Source: JAFGBI01 sp964610275 (GTDB lineage: Bacteria; Myxococcota_A; Polyangia; Polyangiales; Polyangiaceae). From it: DNA of 64,000 nucleotides. Below the pieces are notes generated by a model. The model searched no databases. It was not told where the DNA came from and worked only from the letters and a program-made list of their open reading frames with translations. The position numbers and the translations under genes are program-made. The first letter of the stretch is position 1; each line of letters starts with the position of its first letter. Shown here piece after piece: positions 27,542 to 37,859 of the stretch. The stretch is taken from positions 1-64,000 of the forward strand of contig CAZSVU010000002.1 of assembly GCA_964610275.1 (NCBI GenBank), read 5' to 3'.

Positions 27542-28093
27542 GTGAAGATCTATACCAAGCGCGGCGACGACGGATCGACGGGGCTGCTGGGTGGCGCGCG
27601 GGTCGCCAAAGCGGATGAGCGGGTCGAGGCGTATGGCACCGTGGACGAAGCCAACGCTCTCATCGGCGTGGCGCGAGCCGCGAGGCCACCCACCGACGTC
27701 GACGCCATCCTCGAGAGCGCGCAGCGTGATCTGTTTGCACTGGGCGCAGAACTGGCGTGCCCAAAGGAAGCCGGACCGTCCAACCAGCTGCCCCTGCTCG
27801 AAGCAGCCGACATCGAGCGCCTCGAACGAGCCATCGATGCTACCGAGCGTCGGCTGCCCCCACAGAAGAGCTTCCTGCTCCCGACCGGGTGCCCTGCAGC
27901 TGCCGCGCTACACCAGGCGCGCACGGTGTGCCGCCGAGCGGAGCGCCGCGTGGTTTCGGCGGGTGCAACCCATCGCTTCCGTGCAGAGTTGCTCGCGTAT
28001 CTCAACCGCCTGAGCGACCTGCTTTACGTGCTCGCCCGGGAATGCAATCGGGCGGCGGGCGTCGAGGAAGCGCCGTGGAGCGGCCGCCCCTGA
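27542..28093 (+). CDS. pduO: Cob(I)alamin adenosyltransferase, PduO type
   Basis: 183 aa from the GTG at 27542 (VKIYTKRGDDGSTGLLGG), the usual N-terminal ATP-binding motif of the family. Other hallmarks are RRAERRV and the C-terminal NRLSDLLYVLARECN. It makes adenosylcobalamin from cob(I)alamin and ATP in the cytoplasm. No cobalamin riboswitch or other B12 gene is visible nearby. Confidence 0.92.
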   Translation: MKIYTKRGDDGSTGLLGGARVAKADERVEAYGTVDEANALIGVARAARPPTDVDAILESAQRDLFALGAELACPKEAGPSNQLPLLEAADIERLERAIDATERRLPPQKSFLLPTGCPAAAALHQARTVCRRAERRVVSAGATHRFRAELLAYLNRLSDLLYVLARECNRAAGVEEAPWSGRP

Positions 28094-28213
28094 GACCACC
28101 CTCTGAATTCGGCCTATGGATCTGAAGCCTCCAGACCTGTAAAACGGAGCACCGGAGCCCGGAATCGGGGCACGACGACCGCTGTCGAGTCGCACGCAGC
28201 CCCACATCGACGG

Positions 28214-28237
28214 TATGATCGGGCTCGAAGCCGAGCC
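28214..28237 (+). promoter_or_regulatory. -10-like element and hairpin abutting a kinase start codon
   Basis: TATGAT at 28214-28219 could be a -10. Immediately after it, GGCTCG (28222-28227) pairs with CGAGCC (28232-28237) over an AAGC loop, and the second arm ends directly before the ATG at 28238. There is no Shine-Dalgarno; if the -10 is real, the leader would be about 12 nt. Confidence 0.35.
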
Positions 28238-29965
28238 ATGCGACCCAGTCCAAACGACGTGATCGGCGGAAAGTACCGCATCACACGCCTCATTGGTGAT
28301 GGCGGCATGGGCGCGGTGTATGAAGCCCGCCACGAAGTCCTCGGCTCGCCCGTCGCCCTGAAGTTCCTGCACGCCGAATTGGCGAAGCGCCCGGGTCTGG
28401 CCACTCGCTTCCTGCAGGAGGCGCGTGTCTCCGCCAGCATCCAGAGCCCGCACGTCACTCGCGTGACCGATGTCGACCGGACCGCGGACGGATCCCCCTA
28501 TCTGGTCATGGAGTTGCTCGCTGGCGAGTCGCTGCAGGATCTGTTGGATCGCGAGCTCAAGCTCGGTCGAGACCGGTCACTGGACTTCGCCCTGCAGATC
28601 CTCTGCGGATTGGAGGCGGCGCACGCGCTCGGCGTCGTGCACCGAGATCTGAAACCCGACAACGTGTTCATCACGCCTTCTGCGGGGGGACCCGTCCTGA
28701 AGCTGCTTGATTTCGGTATCGCCAAGCTCCGCGAAGCCAACGAGTACAAGAAGGGTCTGACACGGCCCGGCGCGGTGATGGGAACGCCGGAGTACATGGC
28801 CCCGGAGCAGTTGTACGCGGCGGACCAGGTCGATCACCGCGCCGACATCTACTCGTTGGGTGCAATCCTCTATGAGATGCTGTCCGGCGAGCGACCAGCC
28901 GATGGTGACGACGCTCCCAGCATCATCGCGCAGGTGGCACAGGGACACGTCAAACCGCTGAACGAGCATGTGCCGGACCTTCCGCCGGCGCTGGTGGCCG
29001 CCGTGCACCGAGCACTGGCGCCAAATCGAGAAGACCGATTTGGAAGCGCCAACGAGTTCCGGATCGCCCTGGCGCCCCTGGCCGGCGCCTTGAGTCACGC
29101 CGGCAGATTGGCTGCAACCCCGACACCAGTTTCGGATGCCGCCGCGGGATCGGTCCCCAGTGGAGGGGCGACCCTGACCAGCGCGCACGAAGAGCCGAGC
29201 GAGGGAGGAGCACACGCCCCGAGCGGAGTTCCGCCCACCCTACCGCCGGACGATGGCCCTCCCGCCGCAACGGGTCCGGTCGTGGCACCCACCGATCCGG
29301 ATGCAGCCACCCTGAATGGTGCGCCCAAGGGGTCGACTCAGGATGCACCGGTCGACGCACTTCAGAGGCTCGCCACCGGTGCACACGTCGCATCGACGGC
29401 TGCCCCCCAAGTCGGAGCGTCGGCCAGCGCCAGCGGTGGCTATCCGGCAGCAGCAGCTGGCCGAGCCTATCCCGGGACCGGCGGTGCCTACGGCCACTAC
29501 GCGACTGGACCCACCCCACCGAGGCGAGCGCCCGGGCGAGCGCTCGGTGCGGTGTTGGCTCTGCTGCTGGGTGTGGTAGTGACGGGTGGAGTCATCGCGG
29601 CCGTCGTGGTGGCCCGCCAGCAGCGCGATAGCGATCTCCCTCCGACGCTTCCGATCGTGTCGGACGCTCCACTCGCAACGGTGTCGGCCGAGGGCGGCAA
29701 TCTCACGGCACCCACGCTCGACGACACCGGGGTGGCACCACCCGTGAGCCCCCCGACACCCGGAACGCCGCCAGGCGGTGGCGGGACGCAGCCACGACCT
29801 CGGGACGCGGGAGCCGACTCCGGCAGCGCCGATGCAGGCAGAGGGTTCCCGCAGCTGCCCGGGCTACCGAGTACCCTGCCGCCACTCCCGTCGACCCTGC
29901 CCACGGCATTGCCCTCGTCGTGGGAGCCCATTCCGGGCATTCAGTGGCCCCCGCCGAGTCAGTAG
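28238..29965 (+). CDS. Ser/Thr protein kinase with C-terminal membrane anchor
   Basis: 575 aa. Kinase domain about residues 13-280: GDGGMGAVYEA loop, VALKFLH, HRDLKPDN, LLDFGIAK and MAPEQLYAADQVDHRADIYSLG. Key catalytic residues are all present. A Pro/Ala/Thr-rich juxtamembrane linker runs to about residue 430, then one TM helix (ALGAVLALLLGVVVTGGVIAAVVV). The extracytoplasmic tail is Pro/Gly-rich with no recognisable sensor domain. Such kinases are abundant in myxobacteria. It stands alone on its transcript. Confidence 0.9.
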   Translation: MRPSPNDVIGGKYRITRLIGDGGMGAVYEARHEVLGSPVALKFLHAELAKRPGLATRFLQEARVSASIQSPHVTRVTDVDRTADGSPYLVMELLAGESLQDLLDRELKLGRDRSLDFALQILCGLEAAHALGVVHRDLKPDNVFITPSAGGPVLKLLDFGIAKLREANEYKKGLTRPGAVMGTPEYMAPEQLYAADQVDHRADIYSLGAILYEMLSGERPADGDDAPSIIAQVAQGHVKPLNEHVPDLPPALVAAVHRALAPNREDRFGSANEFRIALAPLAGALSHAGRLAATPTPVSDAAAGSVPSGGATLTSAHEEPSEGGAHAPSGVPPTLPPDDGPPAATGPVVAPTDPDAATLNGAPKGSTQDAPVDALQRLATGAHVASTAAPQVGASASASGGYPAAAAGRAYPGTGGAYGHYATGPTPPRRAPGRALGAVLALLLGVVVTGGVIAAVVVARQQRDSDLPPTLPIVSDAPLATVSAEGGNLTAPTLDDTGVAPPVSPPTPGTPPGGGGTQPRPRDAGADSGSADAGRGFPQLPGLPSTLPPLPSTLPTALPSSWEPIPGIQWPPPSQ

Positions 29966-30149
29966 CTGCTCGGGGGTGGGTCCGTGCCGACGGCAACGCA
30001 CACCTGGTGGATCGCGCCGCGACCGAGCTCGACCGGTGCACTTCTGCGACGAGACCCGCGGCTTCGCGGTCCCAACGCAGACGACCCGGCAGAAATGTCA
30101 GCGTTTGGGTTGCTTTGACGCGCCGGGGCGGTCACCCTGCCGAGCCCCC

Positions 30150-31865
30150 GTGACCGATCCTTCCCCCAGCCAAGCCCTGCTCGAAACCCTCCCTCCCAAA
30201 CTGAGACACGCGCTCGAGCAGCGCGGCATCTTGGAGCTGACAGAAGTTCAGCAAGGGGTCCTCGATCCACCAACGCGGGGCCGCGATCTGCGCGTCGTGT
30301 CGCGGACCGGATCCGGCAAGACGCTCGCCTTCGGCTTTGCGTTGCTCGAGGAGCTGACCCGCGGCACCGCGCGGCCGCGCGGACCGCGACCGCGCGCGGT
30401 AGTGCTGGCGCCAACTCGGGAGCTCGCGTGTCAGGTACAACGTGAGCTCCGCTGGGCTCTCGGGGCGATCGGTTTCCGGATCGAAGTGGTAATTGGCGGG
30501 ATGCCGTTTGGGGTCGAGGCGCGCGCCGTCGCGCGCGGGCTCGACGTACTGGTGGGCACGCCAGGGCGTGTGCTCGACCACTTGCAGCGCGGAACGCTCG
30601 TGTTCGACGACGTCTCCGCCGTGGTTCTCGACGAGGCCGACGAGATGCTCGACCTCGGCTTCCGGGAGGCTCTGCGGGGGATCCTGGAAAGAGTCCCGAC
30701 CGAGCGGCGGTCGCATCTCGTCTCGGCCACCTTTGGCCCGGAAGTGGCCGCCCTGGCCCGACAATTTCAGCGCGACCCCTACCTGCTGCAGGCGGGGGAC
30801 GTGGGGCCGTCGCACGCCGACATCACCTACGTGCTCCACGTCGTGGCGCCACGCGAGCTCGAGGCGGCCATCACCAACATCCTCCTGCTCGCTCCCGACG
30901 AGGCAACGTTGGTCTTCGTCCGCACCCGCGAGGGTGCCGCCACTCTGGCCGAGAACCTCCGCACGGCGGGCTTCGCGGCTGCGGCGCTCACCGGGGAATT
31001 CGCCCAACGGGAACGGACCCGCACGCTGGACGCATTCCGTGGCGGCAGCATCCGAGTGCTGGTGGCTACCGACGTTGCAGCCCGCGGCCTCGATATCCAG
31101 GACGTTACTCGAGTGCTCCACGTCGGAGTGCCGGACTCTGCTCTGGCGCACACCCACCGCAGCGGCCGCACGGGGCGTGCCGGCCGCAAGGGGAGCAGCA
31201 TCCTGCTCGTCCCGCCGCTGGGGCGCGCTCCCGCCCTGCGTGTGCTGGCCGGAGCCGGAATCCAGATCGAGACACGTCCGTTGCCCACCCCAGGGGACGT
31301 CGAGCGCGCCGCCGACGCCCGGCTGCGGACCTCCTTGATGGCTGCCGCGCCCGCAGGCAACGCGGGTGATCGCGCCGCCGAGCTCGCTCGGGCACTGCTC
31401 AGCGACGACCAGGAGCCGCTAGCGGTGGTCACACGCCTCGTGGCACGCTGCCGGGAGGCGCTTCCGGCCCAGCCGCTGGAGGTCACCGAAGTGCGAGCTC
31501 CGGCTAGCGGCGCTCACCCGCGACCAGGGCGCGGACGCGCCGCAGAACGCCCACCACGGACGCCGTACCGGGCGCCCCCGGGGTCGGTGGCGTTCGAGTC
31601 GTTTCGAATTTCCTGGGGCGCGAAGCACGGCGCCAATCCACGACGGCTGCTCGCGCTTTGTTGCCGGCGCGGCAACATCGAAGGCAAAGACGTGGGTGCG
31701 ATCGACGTCGGCCCCTTTGCCTCGGTCGTAGAGGTCCGCGCCGACCGCGCGGCGCTGTTTGCCCGTGCGGGGGCGCGGGCCGATCCGCGCGATCCGCGCG
31801 TGCGTATCACCCGTTTCCAACCGGGAAGTTCGCCGCGCAGAGCCGCGGCTGCGCCACCGCGGTAG
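30150..31865 (+). CDS. DEAD-box RNA helicase with DbpA-like C-terminal domain
   Basis: 571 aa from a GTG at 30150 just before VTDPSPSQ; the longer ORF upstream has no helicase similarity. Motifs in order: SRTGSGKT (I), LAPTRELA (Ia), TPGRVLDHL (Ib), VLDEADEM (DEAD), SAT, VATDVAARGLDI, HRSGRTGRAGRKG (VI). The C-terminal ~75 residues (LCCRRGNIEGKDVGAIDVGPFASVVEV) match the DbpA-type rRNA-binding fold that targets 23S rRNA helix 92 in E. coli. A ribosome assembly role is likely. It is convergent with the L,D-transpeptidase gene, stops 18 bp apart. Confidence 0.9.
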   Translation: MTDPSPSQALLETLPPKLRHALEQRGILELTEVQQGVLDPPTRGRDLRVVSRTGSGKTLAFGFALLEELTRGTARPRGPRPRAVVLAPTRELACQVQRELRWALGAIGFRIEVVIGGMPFGVEARAVARGLDVLVGTPGRVLDHLQRGTLVFDDVSAVVLDEADEMLDLGFREALRGILERVPTERRSHLVSATFGPEVAALARQFQRDPYLLQAGDVGPSHADITYVLHVVAPRELEAAITNILLLAPDEATLVFVRTREGAATLAENLRTAGFAAAALTGEFAQRERTRTLDAFRGGSIRVLVATDVAARGLDIQDVTRVLHVGVPDSALAHTHRSGRTGRAGRKGSSILLVPPLGRAPALRVLAGAGIQIETRPLPTPGDVERAADARLRTSLMAAAPAGNAGDRAAELARALLSDDQEPLAVVTRLVARCREALPAQPLEVTEVRAPASGAHPRPGRGRAAERPPRTPYRAPPGSVAFESFRISWGAKHGANPRRLLALCCRRGNIEGKDVGAIDVGPFASVVEVRADRAALFARAGARADPRDPRVRITRFQPGSSPRRAAAAPPR

Positions 31866-31883
31866 CCGGCCGCTCGCGCTCGC

Positions 31884-33605
31884 TCATTTGAACACCGTCC
31901 CGGGAACTTGCACCAGCACCGGACGCGCCTCGGGGTCAAGCCAGCTGACCAGGTCGACGAGTGACTCGCGCGCCATGGCGGTGCAGCCGATGGTGGGGGT
32001 CTCGGGGGAGCGCCACGGGTGCAGAAAAATGGCGCTGCCGGCTCCGGGCTCGACGGGCTCAGCGTTGTGCTGCACCACGACGCCAAGCTCGTATTGACCC
32101 AGTCGCTCGGCGGACGACCACGCAGCGCCACCGTCGCGGGGCGCCACCTGCCAGGTGTTGTACAGGGGGGACGCTGGGTCGTCGACGTAGCGATCCAGCG
32201 GGCCCACCGAGCGCCAGGGCCACCGCAGCGCGCGCCACGCTCCGGGCTGCTTCTGGCCGAATGCAGTGCCCAGGGTGAACGCGCCGGCCGGGGAGCGAAG
32301 GTCCCCTTCCCGCTTGGTAGGCCCGGGCAGCACTTTCGAGGGGGCATCCGCATGCAGACCGCGTCCCCAACCCAGCCCTGCTCTCCCCAGTCGCACCGAG
32401 ACCGGCTCGCCCTGCGGTGTCCACCGCTCGGCACCCGACGCGCGCGTCCACCGAGACAGGGTACCGCCCGAGCTCTCCCAAAGCGGTGCGTGCACCAACA
32501 GAAGCTGTCGATGCCCGTCCGGCAGCCGGATGCTCCGCCGTGACAGCAGGCCATCGGCCCCTCGGTGCTCGGGAACGACCCGAAGGGGCTTCACCGGTAC
32601 CCGGAAGCGATGGGTGACCGAAACGAAGTCCAGTAGATCCATTTCCGCCGTGACGTGCCCGTCGGTCCAGTTGTTGACCAGCAGCGGGAGACCGGACGGA
32701 CCCAGGCGGTCCGAGACGATGCCAATGTGGTCTGGACCGGGCGTGGGGAGCGTGTCGAGCAGGCAGATGTCCCCAGGAAGATAGGGGGACGCGGTGTCGC
32801 GCGGGTCAGTGGGCACGTGCGTGAAATGGCGCTCCAGGTACGGCAGCAGTGTGCGCACGCGTCGGTGATCGATGCTGCGATCGGGGCGTTTCACCATCGG
32901 GTAGGCTCCCGGAGTCGCCCGAATGTCCTCGTGCACCAGCCGCTGCAGGTCGATGCCCGCATTGCGCAACGCTCGAATCACGACGTCGGTGCAGACCCCT
33001 TCGGTGCGTGGAAGATCGCCCTCGGGATACGACAGCACTCGGTAGGTGTTGCGGTAGGCCGCAGCGTTGAGCACCGTCTTCTTGGCACCGATCAGAATGT
33101 CCACCGCGTCTGGGATGCCATCGCCGTCCGCGTCGTTGGCGCGGCCGCTGCCTTCTCCGGCGACTTCGATGCCCAGACCCTCTCGGCCGAACCCAACCGC
33201 AACTCCGACCACGTAAACGAACGTCGTCTTCGCTTGGGCACTGGCGATGACGACCGCGGGAGCCCCTTCAAGCCACGCGGGCAGGTGCAACCGGACCCGA
33301 GCATCGAGATCCGAGAAGATACCTTGGTCGGGCGCGGACGGGGCCACGGGGTCCCGCGGCCAGGGCGCGGGACGCGTTTGGGGCCGGGCTGGGGGCGGAC
33401 CGGACTGCGAAGACAGCGACGGCACCGAAGCCCTCGGCGACTCGACCGCAGATGGATCGGCCGACCCCGTGGAGCGCTGGGGTGCGGGAAGCTCTCTGCA
33501 GCTGCACGCCGAGACCGAGTGAACCAGCGCCAGCAGCGCGCACCCCAGCGTCAACCGGTCGCGCGGCAACGGGTTCGAGAATCGTGGAAGGGCAGCGAAT
33601 GGCAT
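31884..33605 (-). CDS. Secreted DUF1287 / YkuD L,D-transpeptidase fusion
   Basis: 573 aa. A signal peptide (LTLGCALLALVHSVSAC, possible lipobox) is followed by ~70 Pro/Ser-rich residues. A first domain (about 155-340) has GVCTDVVIRALRNAGIDLQRLVHEDI and DHIGIVSDRLG, the pattern of DUF1287, an NlpC/P60-related fold. It is preceded by DADGDGIPD, an EF-hand-like calcium loop. The last ~170 residues are a YkuD-type transpeptidase with HPWRSPETPTIGCTAM; catalytic H and C541. Both domains act on peptidoglycan, so one polypeptide may cut and then cross-link or anchor. I am sure of each domain, less of the combined activity. Confidence 0.85.
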   Translation of the reverse strand: MPFAALPRFSNPLPRDRLTLGCALLALVHSVSACSCRELPAPQRSTGSADPSAVESPRASVPSLSSQSGPPPARPQTRPAPWPRDPVAPSAPDQGIFSDLDARVRLHLPAWLEGAPAVVIASAQAKTTFVYVVGVAVGFGREGLGIEVAGEGSGRANDADGDGIPDAVDILIGAKKTVLNAAAYRNTYRVLSYPEGDLPRTEGVCTDVVIRALRNAGIDLQRLVHEDIRATPGAYPMVKRPDRSIDHRRVRTLLPYLERHFTHVPTDPRDTASPYLPGDICLLDTLPTPGPDHIGIVSDRLGPSGLPLLVNNWTDGHVTAEMDLLDFVSVTHRFRVPVKPLRVVPEHRGADGLLSRRSIRLPDGHRQLLLVHAPLWESSGGTLSRWTRASGAERWTPQGEPVSVRLGRAGLGWGRGLHADAPSKVLPGPTKREGDLRSPAGAFTLGTAFGQKQPGAWRALRWPWRSVGPLDRYVDDPASPLYNTWQVAPRDGGAAWSSAERLGQYELGVVVQHNAEPVEPGAGSAIFLHPWRSPETPTIGCTAMARESLVDLVSWLDPEARPVLVQVPGTVFK

Positions 33606-33662
33606 GGGGCTGAATACGCCGAAGCGGCGCGGCGCGGCCCTTCCACCAGGCTTCGAATCGAC

Positions 33663-35729
<2,067 letters not shown>

Positions 35730-36018
35730 GACAGCGATCCTCCAGTGACCGGATTGCGCGGTAAGCCAGACGGGCAGCGCAGTCGGTGGTGTGAGGTGCC
35801 AACGCGACCACGATTTCCGTCCTCAGCGCAGGCGCTATCTACTGGGCTGTTTGGGCGCGGTCAATCGGAGGGCCGGACAGCGGGTCGCATCCGTAAGAAT
35901 CCCTCAGCAGAATCGGCGGATTTCTGCCCGGTCGGAGCGCCGGAAGGTGAGGACCCCAGGCAGATTGGCAACCTCGGGGCGCGTCCGGTCAGCCCAAGGC
36001 AGCACATGCGGCGCGCGG

Positions 36019-37848
36019 TCAGTCCTCTCCATCGCAGATCACCCGACCCTCGCGAACCGCCGAAGTGCACAGGCGACGGCTGACGATGATGGCACATTCA
36101 CCGCGACACTGGGCAGAACGCTCGCAGGCCGCGCCAGTCTCCAGAAGCCGCACACAGTGGGGCGTCTCCGCATCCCAGTCGTCGCAGTAGAACTGGTGAG
36201 GACTGCAGGGTTCCACCGACGGGTCATTCGGGTCGCACGCTTCGCCTTCCTCGCGTCCGACCACACAGGTGGACTGCGTTGCCGAATCGGGAGCGAAGCA
36301 CACCAACGACTCACACTGTTGATGACTCCAACATGGCGTCCCCAGCGCAAGCGGGAGCTCCTGACAGTGAGGGTCATCCTCCGCAACGTTGCAGAACTCG
36401 GACTCGCAGTCCTCGTCCTCGTCGCACGCCTCGCCGTTCCCGAGAGGAAGCGTCCGACAGCGCTCCTGGACACAATCCCCGGACACGCAGTCCGTGTCCG
36501 CCACACAGTCGGCGTTGTCCGGCCGCAGCGCGACGCAGTACCAACCACACCGCAGAGTGAGCGGGTTGCAGTAACCGGAGATCGGGCAATCAGCATCCTC
36601 GGCGCACAACGACACCGGCTCCTGGATGCACCGGCCATTGCGGCACTGAGCACTGTCTCCGCTGGGGCAGGGCGAGTCTGGATCTACTCGCGCCGCGCAA
36701 GTCCGCTCCTCCGGGTCGCAGAACTCGCTCAGGCACTGATTGTGCACGATGCAGGGCTCGCCGCTTTCGAGCTGTGGCAGACAGACCCGCAGGGATTCCG
36801 TGCCGTCGTTGGGGTCGAGATTGCACGCCAGGTCGGGGCCACAGTCGTCATCCTGGCCGCAGGGAAGCCCCTCCGCGCGCGGTCGATCGCATCGTCCCAA
36901 GATGCACTGCAGGTCGGGGTCGTCCTCGTGCCCGCAGTCATCGTCCGTGGCGCATGACGCCCCCTGATGGCAAGCCAGTACACAGGTGTCGCTGAGCGTG
37001 TCGCAGGTCAGACCGAGCTCTGGGTCACAAGCCACCAGCAACGTAGCGGGATCAGGGGTGAGCGAGTCGCGATCGGAGTAGGCACAGGTCTCACCCTCCT
37101 GTCGGTACGCTTCACAGGTCCCGTAGAGCTGCGAGCAGTACAGCTCTGCTTGGCACTCGACGTCATTGAAGCAGACGTCGCCAATCCGACCGAGCCGCAC
37201 GCACTCGCCAAAAACGCCGTACTGCCCGTCGGCCTTGCACGTCAGCCCCTCCTCGCATTCGAGCGACGTGCCCGGACTGCTGCAGGCTTCCCCTTCCTTG
37301 ACCAAGCCGACGAACATCGCATCCGGGTCACAGGGACCGGGGTCGGGAGGTGGTTCCGGAGGAACACAGCCTTCCACCTCTGGTACTTCCTGCACTTCGT
37401 TGCAGCTAGCATCGCTCAAGAAGGCCAGGCAAGCTTGGACCGCGTTGCCGTCGATCCAGCCACGCTCCTCACTGGTCGCGCGCTCCAGCGCCGCCAGATT
37501 GTAGAACTGCAACGCCACGGGCTCCCCGATCACGTCTTGCAGGTCCAGCTGGCCGCCACTGGAGTAGGTGGTCCAGTTGAGCAACCGCTGGGCGCAATTG
37601 TCCGCCGTGACGTAGGGCCCGAGCATCACGTTTACCTCACCGCGTGCACAGCACCGGAACATCAGCTCGCACACCGCCTGGGCGAGATCGGCCACCTTGG
37701 GCGTCGCCGGGGCGGGCTCTTTCTCGTCGTCGCCGCCGCAGCCTGCCGCGACGGCCAGCGCGCCCCCCAGAACGAGCGCCAGCGCGCTCGAGCGCAACAT
37801 CGCTACCGGCCGAACCCAATCGTGCTTCGTGCTCACATCCATCGCCAT
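36019..37848 (-). CDS. Cys-rich lipoprotein with Dickkopf-like repeats
   Basis: 609 aa. The ATG at 37848 has GAGGGG 7 nt upstream. A lipoprotein signal ends VLGGALAVAAGC. The next ~150 residues form a helical domain (VCELMFRCCARGE) seen in other myxobacterial Cys-rich lipoproteins. The rest consists of ~40-residue cysteine-patterned modules such as CDEDEDCESEFCNVAEDDPHCQ and CVADTDCVSGDCVQERC, resembling Dickkopf/EB-like disulfide knots. Expected on the outer membrane surface or in the periplasm, with many disulfides. It lies 11 bp after the stop of the next gene upstream and is probably in its operon. The function is unknown. Confidence 0.8.
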   Translation of the reverse strand: MAMDVSTKHDWVRPVAMLRSSALALVLGGALAVAAGCGGDDEKEPAPATPKVADLAQAVCELMFRCCARGEVNVMLGPYVTADNCAQRLLNWTTYSSGGQLDLQDVIGEPVALQFYNLAALERATSEERGWIDGNAVQACLAFLSDASCNEVQEVPEVEGCVPPEPPPDPGPCDPDAMFVGLVKEGEACSSPGTSLECEEGLTCKADGQYGVFGECVRLGRIGDVCFNDVECQAELYCSQLYGTCEAYRQEGETCAYSDRDSLTPDPATLLVACDPELGLTCDTLSDTCVLACHQGASCATDDDCGHEDDPDLQCILGRCDRPRAEGLPCGQDDDCGPDLACNLDPNDGTESLRVCLPQLESGEPCIVHNQCLSEFCDPEERTCAARVDPDSPCPSGDSAQCRNGRCIQEPVSLCAEDADCPISGYCNPLTLRCGWYCVALRPDNADCVADTDCVSGDCVQERCRTLPLGNGEACDEDEDCESEFCNVAEDDPHCQELPLALGTPCWSHQQCESLVCFAPDSATQSTCVVGREEGEACDPNDPSVEPCSPHQFYCDDWDAETPHCVRLLETGAACERSAQCRGECAIIVSRRLCTSAVREGRVICDGED

Positions 37849-37859
37849 GATTCAACCCC

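Noticed and set aside
35730..36018. 289-bp space between the pyrophosphatase and Cys lipoprotein genes
   Set aside because: Searched by eye for tRNA, small ORF or repeats; nothing convincing beyond short GC-rich palindromes.
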